This document shows, in pieces, positions 15,424 to 24,356 of a DNA stretch of 64,000 nucleotides. How positions within the stretch are numbered: position 1 is the first letter of the stretch; every line of letters begins with the position of its first letter. The notes below the pieces were generated by a model that was given only the letters and a program-made list of their open reading frames with translations, was not told the origin of the DNA and did no database searches. Source of the stretch: Chryseobacterium indologenes (GTDB lineage Bacteria > Bacteroidota > Bacteroidia > Flavobacteriales > Weeksellaceae); NCBI RefSeq assembly GCF_018362995.1, contig NZ_CP074372.1, forward strand, positions 3,472,001 through 3,536,000, read 5' to 3'. The position numbers and the translations under genes are program-made.

Positions 15424-16184
15424 AGATTAATAAGATTTTAATAGTTGAGGATGAAAGGCCCAATGCCGATAGGTTGAAAAGACTGTTGCTGAAGTTAAGA
15501 CCCCATATCGAAATCCTGTCTGTTGAAGACTCGATTACCTCCACAGTACACTGGCTGGAAAATAATGTTGTTCCGGATGTCATCATGATGGATGTCCGTC
15601 TTGCAGATGGGCTCAGCTTTGAAATATTCAACAAGCATGACGTGAAAAGTGCAGTTATATTCACCACAGCATACGATGAATATGCAGTACAGGCATTTAA
15701 ATACAACAGTGTAGATTACCTTTTGAAACCCATTGAAGAAGAAGAGCTGGATGCCGCTTTAAAACGCTATGAAACCTTTATGGAAGCCGTTCCGGTAGTA
15801 GGAACAGCTATTGAAGGATTATTAAATTATATCCAGCCGAAAGATTACAGAAAACGTTTTCTTATCGCCCACAGAGACGGATATAAAACCGTTCTGGCAG
15901 AAGATATCCTATACTTTTATACCGAATTGGGAATCAGTAAAGCCATGCTGAATACCGGGGTTGTAGAGAATGTTCCACAAACGCTGGAAGAACTTGAAAA
16001 ACAGCTGGATCCCAAATTCTTTTTCAGGGCCAACAGACAATTTATTATTCACATCAATTCAGTAAAACAGATTTTTAATCATTTTAACGGAAAACTGAAG
16101 CTGGAACTGAGAAAACAGCCGGATATGGAAGTGATTGTAAGCCGTGAAAAAGCTTCTATATTCAAATCCTGGATGGATTATTAA
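15420..16184 (+). CDS. LytTR-family response regulator
   Basis: The 254-residue protein has a receiver (residues 1-125) with Glu10/Asp11, phospho-acceptor Asp58 in IMMDVR and Lys103 in LLKPI, and a C-terminal LytTR DNA-binding domain (about 150-254) with the FFRANRQFIIHINSVKQI signature. It is coupled to the kinase gene by a 4-nt overlap. A terminator follows, then a pair of identical 12-bp repeats 21 bp apart before the efflux operon, the layout expected for a LytTR binding site. Confidence 0.94.
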   Translation: MKINKILIVEDERPNADRLKRLLLKLRPHIEILSVEDSITSTVHWLENNVVPDVIMMDVRLADGLSFEIFNKHDVKSAVIFTTAYDEYAVQAFKYNSVDYLLKPIEEEELDAALKRYETFMEAVPVVGTAIEGLLNYIQPKDYRKRFLIAHRDGYKTVLAEDILYFYTELGISKAMLNTGVVENVPQTLEELEKQLDPKFFFRANRQFIIHINSVKQIFNHFNGKLKLELRKQPDMEVIVSREKASIFKSWMDY

Positions 16185-16197
16185 TCTTAAAAATACA

Positions 16198-16235
16198 AAC
16201 GAGACTGCTTTGTCTAAAAAGCAGTCTCGTTTTTT
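16198..16235 (+). terminator. Terminator after LytTR regulator
   Basis: A 14-bp stem AACGAGACTGCTTT (16198-16211) with its complement at 16219-16232 is followed by a T-run. Confidence 0.9.
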
Positions 16236-16346
16236 TGCTTTACTTGTGAAATCCTTAGCGATTAAGCACTTATTTTATTCGGAAATTATCTTTTTTTATC
16301 ATATTTATAAAGGGAAATAGCTGTTTTCCTTTCATTTTTACTATCA

Positions 16347-16379
16347 TACGCTTCACCCCCGATTAACTACGCTTCACCC
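16347..16379 (+). promoter_or_regulatory. Two identical 12-bp direct repeats, candidate LytTR site
   Basis: TACGCTTCACCC occurs at 16347-16358 and again at 16368-16379, 21 bp start to start (two helical turns on one DNA face). LytTR regulators bind about 9-bp direct repeats with this spacing. The site lies about 34 bp before a degenerate -7 box (TATTTTG, 16413-16419) that lacks a -33 TTG, as expected for an activated promoter. Confidence 0.65.
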
Positions 16380-16446
16380 AACTTCTGAACGAATATCCTT
16401 ATTATATGAAGTTATTTTGCTCCTGTAAAATTTAAAAACTCATATT

Positions 16447-17568
16447 ATGGATTACAGAAAAGGATATCTGGTACTTTCACTTATGGCAGCAGCAATACTG
16501 TATTCGTGCGGTTCCGGGAATGGTCAGGAAAATGCTCAGCAGATGCAGCAGGCACTACCTACAGATTTTATCCAGGTGAAATCCGGAGATGCAGATGTGT
16601 CTACAGGATATCCGGGAAGCATAGAAGGACAGGACAATGTTGATATTAAAGCACAGGTAACAGGTTATCTGGAAGCAGTATATATCAAAGAAGGGCAGTA
16701 TGTAAGCAAAGGACAGACCCTTTTCAGAATAAACCCTTCAGTATACAACGAGCAGGTAAATACCAATGAAGCCGCTCTGAAATCAGCGATGGCAGCACAG
16801 GAAACAGCAAGATTGGAAGTAGAAAAGCTAAAACCTCTTGTCGAAGGAAAAGTGGTTTCCGATATGCAGCTGAAAACAGCGCAGGCAAGCTATAAAGCCG
16901 CTTCAGCACAAGTAGCGCAGGCACAGTCTTCTTTAGGTTCATCAAAGATCAGTGCCAATTTTACCTATATCAAAGCTCCTGTGAGCGGATACATAGGAAG
17001 AATTCCAAACAGAGTCGGAAATCTTATCAGCCCGTCTGATGCCGCTCCATTGACAACGCTTTCAAGTATAAACAGTGTGAACGTGTATTTCTCAATGAAC
17101 GAAGCTGATTTTATCGCCCATAGTAAAGCTGCAGTATCAGGAAATAATACAGAAGATGTAGAACTAATCCTTGCAGATGGTTCAACCTATTCTCTTAAAG
17201 GAAAACTTGAAAATGCCAGTGGAAACTTCGACAGAAATACAGGAAGTATTCAGATGAAAGCCGTTTTTCAAAACCCGGATAAATTATTAAGAGCCGGAGG
17301 AACAGCTAGAGTGGTGATTCATAATGCATTAAATGGTGTGATCAAACTTCCGAAAACATCGGTGAAAGACATTCAGGACAGATTCTTTGTCTATAAACTG
17401 AATGGTAAGGATAAAGTGAAAATGACTCAGATTACTGTTTCTGGAAGTACGTCTCAGGATTACTTTATCAAAGAAGGAGTGAATGCGGGAGATAAGATTG
17501 CTATCAACAGAATTGATGCCCTTACCGATGGAGCACAGGTTGTTGCTACAACAGTTCCTTTGAAATAG
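16447..17568 (+). CDS. RND efflux periplasmic adaptor (AcrA-like lipoprotein)
   Basis: The 373-residue membrane-fusion protein has a lipoprotein signal with Cys21 in ILYSCGSG. The split lipoyl domain shows VDIKAQVTGYLEAVYIKEGQ and later TYIKAPVSGYIGRI, separated by a coiled-coil hairpin (about residues 95-160), followed by beta-barrel and membrane-proximal domains. It links the inner-membrane pump to the outer-membrane channel. It is first in a three-gene operon, 29 nt before the pump gene. Confidence 0.95.
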   Translation: MDYRKGYLVLSLMAAAILYSCGSGNGQENAQQMQQALPTDFIQVKSGDADVSTGYPGSIEGQDNVDIKAQVTGYLEAVYIKEGQYVSKGQTLFRINPSVYNEQVNTNEAALKSAMAAQETARLEVEKLKPLVEGKVVSDMQLKTAQASYKAASAQVAQAQSSLGSSKISANFTYIKAPVSGYIGRIPNRVGNLISPSDAAPLTTLSSINSVNVYFSMNEADFIAHSKAAVSGNNTEDVELILADGSTYSLKGKLENASGNFDRNTGSIQMKAVFQNPDKLLRAGGTARVVIHNALNGVIKLPKTSVKDIQDRFFVYKLNGKDKVKMTQITVSGSTSQDYFIKEGVNAGDKIAINRIDALTDGAQVVATTVPLK

Positions 17569-17597
17569 TTGTATAACCATTCTTAGAAAATTCAAAA

Positions 17598-20500
17598 ATG
17601 TTAAAAAAAATAATAGACCGTCCGGTACTGGCGACGGTAATATCCCTTATCATCGTGATTTTAGGGATCATAGGATTAAACCAGCTGGCGGTGACCAGAT
17701 TCCCGGATATTTCTCCACCTACCATTACCGTTTCAGGATCTTATCCGGGGGGAAACAGTGAGACCGTGATCCGTTCCGTGGTAACTCCACTGGAAGAGCA
17801 GATCAATGGAGTGGAAGACATGGAATACATGAAATCTACTGCGAGTAATGACGGAACATTCTCCATTTCCATTATATTCAAGCAGGGAGTAAATGCCGAT
17901 CAGGCTGCTGTAAACGTGCAAAACAGGGTTCAGCAGGCGACTCCGATACTTCCACAGGAAGTTGTGAGAATGGGACTGACCACCTCCAAGCAGCAGAACA
18001 GCATGGTGTTGATCTTCAATATTTATACGGAAGATAACAAACAATATGATGAAACTTTCCTTCAGAACTATGCGAATATTAACCTTATTCCACAGGTCAA
18101 AAGGGTAAAAGGAGTAGGACAGGCCATGGTTTTCGGGCTGAAGGATTATTCCATGAGAATATGGCTTAATCCTCAGAAAATGTCATCTTATGGATTGGAA
18201 CCTGCGGATGTTTCCAGAGCGATTGCAGACCACAGTTTAGAATCTGCTCCGGGTAAATTGGGAGAAGAATCTGATGCAGCCTTAGAATATGTAATCCGAT
18301 ATAAAGGAAAAAAGAACAAGCCGGAGCAATATGAAAATATTATTGTTAAAAATACCGGAAGCCAGATCATCAGGCTTAAAGATGTAGCCCGTGTGGAATT
18401 CGGGGCCATTTCAAATACGGGAGATAACCTTTCCAATGGGAAAAATGCAGTTACTGTAGCCATCATGCAGACTACAGGATCCAATGCCAATCAGATTGAA
18501 ATAGGTGTAAACAAAGCCCTTGATCAGCTGTCAAAATCATTTCCTCCTGGTATCAAATATACAAGTGTAATGAGTACCAAAGAAAGACTGGATGAAGCTA
18601 CAGGACAGGTAAAATCTACTTTAATAGAAGCGTTTATCCTGGTATTTATCGTAGTATTTATTTTCTTACAGGATTTCAGATCTACGATCATTCCGGCAGT
18701 GGCAGTTCCGGTAGCGATTATTGGTACTTTCTTCTTCCTTCTGGTCTTAGGATTTACTATCAACGTACTGACGCTTTTTGCCCTCGTATTGGCCATCGGT
18801 ATTGTGGTGGATGATGCCATTGTGGTGGTGGAAGCTGTCCACAGTAATATGGAAGGAACTAATCTTTCAGGAAGAGAAGCTACTCACAAAGCGATGAGTG
18901 AGATCACAGGAGCTGTTATTTCTATCACGTTGGTGATGTCTGCGGTATTTATTCCAATCGGATTTATGTCCGGTTCAGCAGGATTATTCTATAAGCAGTT
19001 TGCGTATACATTGGCTATCGCAATTATTATTTCTGCTGTCAATGCCTTGACATTAACGCCTGCTTTATGTGCTGTATTTTTGAAAAATAACCATGCAGGA
19101 GAAGGAGAGAAACCAAAAGGATTCGGGCAAAGGTTTGCGGTTGCATTCAATGCCGGATTTAATAATATGACGAACCGTTATGCGAAAGGAGTTAGATTTT
19201 TAATAGGGCGTAAGTGGATTGCAGGAGGATTAATCGTAGCGGTGATCGGTGTTGCAGGATGGCTGATGTCAAGCACTCCTAAAAGTTTTGTACCGATGGA
19301 AGATGACGGATTCTTTATGTATACCTTAAGTATGCCTCCGGGAACCGCATTGACAAAAACTACGGAAGTTTCCAACAAGATCAATGAAATCTTAAAAGGA
19401 GTAGAAGCCGTGAAGGAAAATACATCTATTACAGGCTATAATTTGCTTAGTAATAGTGCGGGACCGGCTTATGCCATGGGATTTGTCAAGCTGAAACCTA
19501 AAAAAGAAAGAGGTGAAGTGCAGGATATCCAGGAGGTGGTAGATATGGCCAGTGCAAAATTAGGCGTGATCAAAGAAGGAAGCGTGATGACGTTCAGAAT
19601 GCCTCCCGTAGAAGGATACGGAATGACGAATGATGCAGAGATTGTACTTCAGGACCGTATGGGTAGAGATCCTCAGGTTCTTAAAGCTAAAGCAGATGAA
19701 TTAATTGGTCAGCTGATGCAGGTGCCGGAAGTAGCATTTGCCTACACGATGTTCAGGGCAGATTATCCTCAGATGGAGCTTGAAGTAAATGAAGATAAAG
19801 CAAAACAATTAGGAGTAAGTATTTCAAATCTGTTGGGAACTGTTCAAACGTATTTTTCAGGAGACCAGTCTCAGAATTTCTCAAGATTCGGGAAATTTTA
19901 CAGAGTGAATATTAAAGCGGACGGTGTTTTCAGAATGGACGAACAAGCCTTCAATGATATTTTCGTAAAGAATGAAAAAGGAGATATGGTGCCGGTAAAC
20001 ACACTGATCACTTTGAAAAAAGTTTATGGTCCGGAATCCGTTCAGCGTTATAACCTTTATAATTCATTAAACATCAACGTGTCTCCAAAACCAGGAGTAA
20101 GTAACGGAGAATTGATGGGTAAACTGGAACAAACCTTAAGCAAATTACCTTCTGACTACAGCTACGAATGGACAGGGTTGAGCTTGGAAGAAAAATCGGC
20201 AGGAAATCAGACGATTGCCATCTTCGGTTTATGTTTGCTTTTCGTATACCTTTTGTTGGCCGCTCAATATGAAAGTTATATCCTTCCTCTGGCAGTAATG
20301 CTTTCTATCCCAACGGGAATTGTAGGAGCGTTTTTAGGAATAAAAGCCATTGGTTTGGATAACAATATTTATGTACAGGTAGGATTGATTATGCTTATTG
20401 GCTTATTAGCCAAAAATGCAATTCTGATTGTTGAATTTGCCATCCAAAGGAGAAAAGCAGGACTTTCAATTCTTGATTCTGCACTGGAAGGAGCGAAGGC

Positions 20501-20756
20501 CAGATTACGCCCGATTATCATGACTTCATTAGCCTTTATTGTGGGAATGGTTCCGCTGATGATCTCTTCAGGAGGAATGGCTTCAGGAAACAAATCAATC
20601 AGTACAAGTGCAGCCATGGGAATGCTGAGTGGAGTAGTTTTGGGAGTTTTTGTAATTCCTGTACTCTACATGTTCTTCCAGTATCTGGATGAGAAATTCT
20701 CTGCCAAAAAGAAGTACAATACGATAGAAAATCAATTGACAAATGAGAATATTTAA
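17598..20756 (+). CDS. RND multidrug efflux pump (AcrB/HAE1 family)
   Basis: At 1052 residues this is a full-length HAE1-type inner-membrane pump with twelve helices in two repeats. The proton-relay motif VLAIGIVVDDAIVVVE (Asp-Asp pair, helix 4) and GLLAKNAILIVEFA (Lys, helix 10) are intact, as is the opening FPDISPPTITVSGSYPGG. It exports hydrophobic or amphiphilic compounds using proton influx, together with the adaptor and channel encoded on either side. Its end overlaps the channel gene by 14 nt. Confidence 0.97.
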   Translation: MLKKIIDRPVLATVISLIIVILGIIGLNQLAVTRFPDISPPTITVSGSYPGGNSETVIRSVVTPLEEQINGVEDMEYMKSTASNDGTFSISIIFKQGVNADQAAVNVQNRVQQATPILPQEVVRMGLTTSKQQNSMVLIFNIYTEDNKQYDETFLQNYANINLIPQVKRVKGVGQAMVFGLKDYSMRIWLNPQKMSSYGLEPADVSRAIADHSLESAPGKLGEESDAALEYVIRYKGKKNKPEQYENIIVKNTGSQIIRLKDVARVEFGAISNTGDNLSNGKNAVTVAIMQTTGSNANQIEIGVNKALDQLSKSFPPGIKYTSVMSTKERLDEATGQVKSTLIEAFILVFIVVFIFLQDFRSTIIPAVAVPVAIIGTFFFLLVLGFTINVLTLFALVLAIGIVVDDAIVVVEAVHSNMEGTNLSGREATHKAMSEITGAVISITLVMSAVFIPIGFMSGSAGLFYKQFAYTLAIAIIISAVNALTLTPALCAVFLKNNHAGEGEKPKGFGQRFAVAFNAGFNNMTNRYAKGVRFLIGRKWIAGGLIVAVIGVAGWLMSSTPKSFVPMEDDGFFMYTLSMPPGTALTKTTEVSNKINEILKGVEAVKENTSITGYNLLSNSAGPAYAMGFVKLKPKKERGEVQDIQEVVDMASAKLGVIKEGSVMTFRMPPVEGYGMTNDAEIVLQDRMGRDPQVLKAKADELIGQLMQVPEVAFAYTMFRADYPQMELEVNEDKAKQLGVSISNLLGTVQTYFSGDQSQNFSRFGKFYRVNIKADGVFRMDEQAFNDIFVKNEKGDMVPVNTLITLKKVYGPESVQRYNLYNSLNINVSPKPGVSNGELMGKLEQTLSKLPSDYSYEWTGLSLEEKSAGNQTIAIFGLCLLFVYLLLAAQYESYILPLAVMLSIPTGIVGAFLGIKAIGLDNNIYVQVGLIMLIGLLAKNAILIVEFAIQRRKAGLSILDSALEGAKARLRPIIMTSLAFIVGMVPLMISSGGMASGNKSISTSAAMGMLSGVVLGVFVIPVLYMFFQYLDEKFSAKKKYNTIENQLTNENI

Positions 20757-22158
20757 TATAAAGAACTTCCTTATTTCAGGCGCAATGGCATCTCTGCTGA
20801 TGTCTTGTGCCGTAGGGAAAAAATATACAAGAACAGATCTTCAGGTTCCCGAAACGTACAAAGAATCTGTACAGGTAACAGGAGATACGGTAGTGCTTCC
20901 GTGGAAAACCTTTTTCAAAGACCCTAAACTGATTGGATTAATAGATAAAGCCCTTTCCAGAAATAATGAAGTAAGTGTTGCTCTGAAAAATATTGAACAG
21001 CTGGATCTGATCTATAAGCAAGCTAAACTAGGTCTGATGCCAACACTGGACCTCACTGCAGGAGCCAACAGAAGTTGGGCCTCCAAAAATACCCTTAACG
21101 GATCTCTGAATGAGCAGTTTGTAGGGACAAAATATATGGATGACTTTAGTGCCACCCTGAGGCTTTCCTGGGAAATTGATATCTGGGGGAAAGCTAAAAT
21201 GCAGAAAGAATCCGCAGCAGCAGAATATTTTGGACAGAAAGAAAACCTGAATGCAATAAAAAGCAGGATTGTGGTTCAGGTTGCCCAGGCGTATTACAAC
21301 CTGATCAGCCTTGATGAACAGCTGAAAATAGCAGAGCAGAATATTGAGCTGAGTGACAATACGCTCAAAATGATGAATCTGCAGTTTACAGCAGGACAGA
21401 TTAATTCATTGGCCGTTCAGCAATCAGAAGCTCAGAAGAAAACCGCAGAACTGTTGATTCCTTTGGCAAAACAGAATATTTCCATTCAGGAAAATGCATT
21501 GAGCATTCTTTGCGGAGAATATCCGGCGAAGATAGAAAGAGAAGGAAACCTTAAAACAATGATTCCGGAAAATAAACTTTCTGAAGGATTGCCCGCACAG
21601 CTATTAAGTCGCAGACCGGATCTGAAAATGGCAGAATTTAATGTTATCAGCCTGAATTCAAAAACCGGATTGGCAAAAGCAGCCATGTATCCGAGTATCA
21701 GCTTAAGCCCGCAGATTGGAGTCAACTCCAATAAGTTCAGCTCATGGTTTGATATTCCCGGATCTATTACCAAAACAATTGCAGCAAATCTTGCGGCTCC
21801 CATTTTTCAGAAAAAACAACTGAAAACAGCTTATGAGACCGCTTTGATTGAACAGGAAAAAGCAGCCATCAACTTTAAACAATCTGTAATGACTGCTGTG
21901 GGTGAAGTTTCCGATGCCATGGCCAAGTCTAAGGGCTCTTCAGAAAGATTACAGCTTTTAGAACAGAGAACTGCCATTCTTGATAAAGGAATCAATGATG
22001 CACTGAAGCTGTATAAAAGCGGAATGGCAACCTATCTTGAAGTGATTACAGCTCAGAATAATAAACTTCAGAATGACCTGGAAGCTATTAATGTCACGCT
22101 GGAAAGATTGAATGCTGAGGTAGATCTGTACAGAGCCCTTGGAGGGGGAGTAGAGTAA
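20743..22158 (+). CDS. TolC/OprM-like outer-membrane efflux lipoprotein
   Basis: The 471-residue protein has a lipoprotein signal with Cys22 in LLMSCAVG and two repeats of the outer-membrane efflux (OEP) fold, including SWEIDIWGKAKMQKESAAAE and the C-terminal LYKSGMATYLEVITAQN. It belongs to the NodT/OprM family and completes the tripartite pump. The start overlaps the pump gene and a strong terminator follows the stop, so this is the end of the operon. Confidence 0.95.
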   Translation: MRIFNIKNFLISGAMASLLMSCAVGKKYTRTDLQVPETYKESVQVTGDTVVLPWKTFFKDPKLIGLIDKALSRNNEVSVALKNIEQLDLIYKQAKLGLMPTLDLTAGANRSWASKNTLNGSLNEQFVGTKYMDDFSATLRLSWEIDIWGKAKMQKESAAAEYFGQKENLNAIKSRIVVQVAQAYYNLISLDEQLKIAEQNIELSDNTLKMMNLQFTAGQINSLAVQQSEAQKKTAELLIPLAKQNISIQENALSILCGEYPAKIEREGNLKTMIPENKLSEGLPAQLLSRRPDLKMAEFNVISLNSKTGLAKAAMYPSISLSPQIGVNSNKFSSWFDIPGSITKTIAANLAAPIFQKKQLKTAYETALIEQEKAAINFKQSVMTAVGEVSDAMAKSKGSSERLQLLEQRTAILDKGINDALKLYKSGMATYLEVITAQNNKLQNDLEAINVTLERLNAEVDLYRALGGGVE

Positions 22159-22174
22159 ATATAAATGGAAAAAT

Positions 22175-22205
22175 AAAAGGAAGCTGCATGGTGTAGCTTC
22201 CTTTT
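22175..22205 (+). terminator. Terminator of RND operon
   Basis: AAAAGGAAGCT (22175-22185) pairs with AGCTTCCTTTT (22195-22205) across a 9-nt loop, and its 3' arm ends in a T-run. Confidence 0.88.
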
Positions 22206-22300
22206 TATGTTCAAAAATAATTCGTTGTCTTTATCAAAAAAATAAATAGCCAAAATGACTATTTATTCCCACCGATCAACAATATTTGATATGATAAAAT

Positions 22301-22783
22301 CTATTTTGCTACGTACGAGTAATCTTTGATGAATGTCTGTCCGGCTGCATAGGTTTTATTCTCATCAGTCTCTACATTTCCATTCACCTCAGCTTTGTAA
22401 CTTACAGAAATAGGTGCGCCATCAAAATTGGATATAGCCACATGAAGGCTTGAAAAGTTGAACGGTTTCACAGTCTCAAATACATATGTTTTTGTATTTC
22501 CGGTGAAATCACCTACTCCTAATGAACTTGTATTGGCATTACCCTCAGAGCTTCCGTTCTTTTTCCATACAGTACTTCCATACTGGCTGGCATCGTGATT
22601 TCCGGCACTTACAAGAAAATCAATCTGATCATTAGAATCAGCTCCGTTTACAGTAATGGTAAATTTCATGTTCGCCTTTGCATCAGCTGGATCATCATCC
22701 TTACTGCATGCCGAGAAAACAGCACCGGCAATTGCGATCATTAAAAAAGTCGAAATAATTTTTTTTGTCTTTGGTTTTTTCAT
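22301..22783 (-). CDS. Lipoprotein of unknown function (160 residues)
   Basis: The protein opens MKKPKTKKII with a lipoprotein signal ending FSAC near residue 26, then a Ser/Gly/Asn-rich beta-type domain containing FTITVNGADSND and the terminal FIKDYSYVAK. I chose the ATG at 22781-22783; the upstream in-frame ATG at 22861 is excluded because a promoter (TACATTTG at 22816-22823) lies inside that extension and the signal peptide would be internal. No family is recognised. Confidence 0.75.
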   Translation of the reverse strand: MKKPKTKKIISTFLMIAIAGAVFSACSKDDDPADAKANMKFTITVNGADSNDQIDFLVSAGNHDASQYGSTVWKKNGSSEGNANTSSLGVGDFTGNTKTYVFETVKPFNFSSLHVAISNFDGAPISVSYKAEVNGNVETDENKTYAAGQTFIKDYSYVAK

Positions 22784-22815
22784 AACAGTTGATATTTTGC
22801 CTTTTATTGTTGAGA

Positions 22816-22847
22816 CAAATGTAGTCTGAGACAGATTATCCTGCCAA
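22816..22847 (-). promoter_or_regulatory. Promoter of the 160-residue lipoprotein gene
   Basis: On the minus strand TTG (22847-22845), 21-bp spacer, TACATTTG (22823-22816) fits the Bacteroidota pattern and places transcription start 20-30 nt before the chosen ATG. Confidence 0.7.
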
Positions 22848-22914
22848 TACATAAAAACCATGTTTTTTTTCTACTGGTAATTAGGTAGAAAAACAGATAA
22901 TAAGCTCCGGCTAA

Positions 22915-23091
22915 ATGAAAAATTCTGATTTTGAACATGAATTTATAACTGCAGATGAAAACTTTTTAGAATTTTTACAGTCATTAAATCAGTGGTTTAT
23001 GAAAAATTTCATCTTTTTTTTAAAAATATATGCAAGATTTTTTAAAATGGGGATTTATATAGATGAGTACTCGAAAATAATTAATGTTTAA
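22915..23091 (+). CDS. Possible 58-residue small protein
   Basis: ATG at 22915 opens 58 codons to TAA at 23089-23091. The N-terminal half is acidic and amphipathic (SDFEHEFITADENFLEFL); the middle is hydrophobic and aromatic (FMKNFIFFLKIYARFF). It ends 16 nt before the DUF4840 lipoprotein start on the same strand, so it could share its transcript. I know of no family; A/T-rich chance frames of this size do occur, hence the low confidence. Confidence 0.3.
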   Translation: MKNSDFEHEFITADENFLEFLQSLNQWFMKNFIFFLKIYARFFKMGIYIDEYSKIINV

Positions 23092-23107
23092 CGAAAAAAA
23101 TAATGCA

Positions 23108-23689
23108 ATGAAAAGATTGACAGTACCCCGATTTTTTATAACAGTTTTAATGGTTTTGGCAGGTTTTTTTGCCCTATCCTCATGTAATGATAACGATGGT
23201 CCGGACATCCCTCCTGTAAAAATGGAAGACTTAAAAGGAAACTATAAAGGGAAGCTGGTTATTGTACAGGGAAGCAGCAAAAGAGAAGGAATAAAAGAGT
23301 TCAAGGTGAAAAAAGACACCATCTCATTTGACGAATTTCCAATTACAGAAATTGTAAAAACAGTAGTGAAAGACCCGGCAAAAGCAGAAGCAGCTTTGAA
23401 AACAATGGGAAAAGTAAAGTATGATCTTAAATATGCTGCAGTGATTAACACAAGCAATAATGTGATAGAACTGACTTTTGCTCCCAAGACTATGGAACTT
23501 CAGATTCCTGTAGATGGTGTTAATAAAAAGACTGTCGTGGAATTTGTAGCAAAGCAAAAAGGATATTATGTAGGCTTGGATCAGACGCTTAGGTATGCGC
23601 TAACAGCCGAAAAAATTACAGTAGATGATACACTGGTTACTCCTTATACTGTTATTGATTATAATTTTCCATTCTGTATAAAAAATTAA
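23108..23689 (+). CDS. DUF4840-type lipoprotein
   Basis: This 193-residue protein has a lipoprotein signal ending FALSSC near residue 26, followed by an acidic linker and a domain starting MEDLKGNYKGKL, resembling DUF4840 proteins of Bacteroidota, which are of unknown function. I chose ATG 23108 over 23084 because it places the basic KRLTVPR directly before the hydrophobic signal core. A terminator follows 22 nt after the stop. Confidence 0.75.
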   Translation: MKRLTVPRFFITVLMVLAGFFALSSCNDNDGPDIPPVKMEDLKGNYKGKLVIVQGSSKREGIKEFKVKKDTISFDEFPITEIVKTVVKDPAKAEAALKTMGKVKYDLKYAAVINTSNNVIELTFAPKTMELQIPVDGVNKKTVVEFVAKQKGYYVGLDQTLRYALTAEKITVDDTLVTPYTVIDYNFPFCIKN

Positions 23690-23711
23690 TTAATAGATAT
23701 TATCATAAATG

Positions 23712-23743
23712 GATTGCACTTTAGTAAGATGCAATCTATTTTT
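23712..23743 (+). terminator. Terminator after DUF4840 gene
   Basis: GATTGCA (23712-23718) pairs with TGCAATC (23730-23736), followed by a T-rich tract. Confidence 0.7.
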
Positions 23744-23789
23744 GCCTGACAGTTTTATAATATCCAACAGGATACGGCAGCAGCATTAT

Positions 23790-24356
23790 ATGGAAGAAAG
23801 TAAAGAACAGATTTTGGTAAAGCACCTTTTGAAGAAGGAGGAAGCTGCCTGGAAAGAGCTTTTTGGAGCTTATTCCGGAAATCTGGCCTATGTCTGTTCC
23901 CGTTATGTGGCTGAGAGAGAAGATGTTCATGATGTACTTCAAAACAGTTTTATCAAAATGTTCCGTTCGATAGAATCTTTTGAGTACAGGGGAAGTGGTT
24001 CTTTGAAAGCCTGGATGACGCGTATCACTGTCAATGAATCTTTGAAACATATCAAACAGAAAGGAGATTTTAAATCTGCGGTGGAAGTAGATGATCTTCC
24101 GGATATTCCTAATGAAGAAGAACCGGACTTTGAAGAGATTCCGCGTGATGATATTATGATGATGATAAAATCTCTTCCTGATGGGTACAGAACTGTTTTC
24201 AACCTGTTTGTATTTGAGAAAAAAAGCCATAAGGAGATTGCCGGACTGCTGGGAATTGCTGAAAATTCTTCTGCATCTCAGTTTCACCGTGCAAAAGGAC
24301 TGCTTGTTCAGAAAATAAAAGAATTTAAAATGTCAAAAAAAGCACAATATGAATAA
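23790..24356 (+). CDS. ECF-type RNA polymerase sigma factor
   Basis: This 188-residue sigma-70-family ECF factor has region 2 (about residues 20-95) with EREDVHDVLQNSFIKMF and SLKAWMTRITVNESL, an acidic linker, and region 4 (about 125-180) with KSHKEIAGLLGIAENSSASQFHRAKGLL. The start at 23790 (MEESKEQILVK) is preferred to an in-frame ATG at 23709, whose extension overlaps the upstream terminator. It overlaps the next gene by 8 nt, which encodes its likely anti-sigma partner. Confidence 0.92.
   Translation: MEESKEQILVKHLLKKEEAAWKELFGAYSGNLAYVCSRYVAEREDVHDVLQNSFIKMFRSIESFEYRGSGSLKAWMTRITVNESLKHIKQKGDFKSAVEVDDLPDIPNEEEPDFEEIPRDDIMMMIKSLPDGYRTVFNLFVFEKKSHKEIAGLLGIAENSSASQFHRAKGLLVQKIKEFKMSKKAQYE

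Noticed and set aside
16347..16379. Repeats as a CRISPR or phage attachment site
   Set aside because: Only two 12-bp copies, no cas genes, integrase or tRNA nearby; a regulator-binding site fits better.
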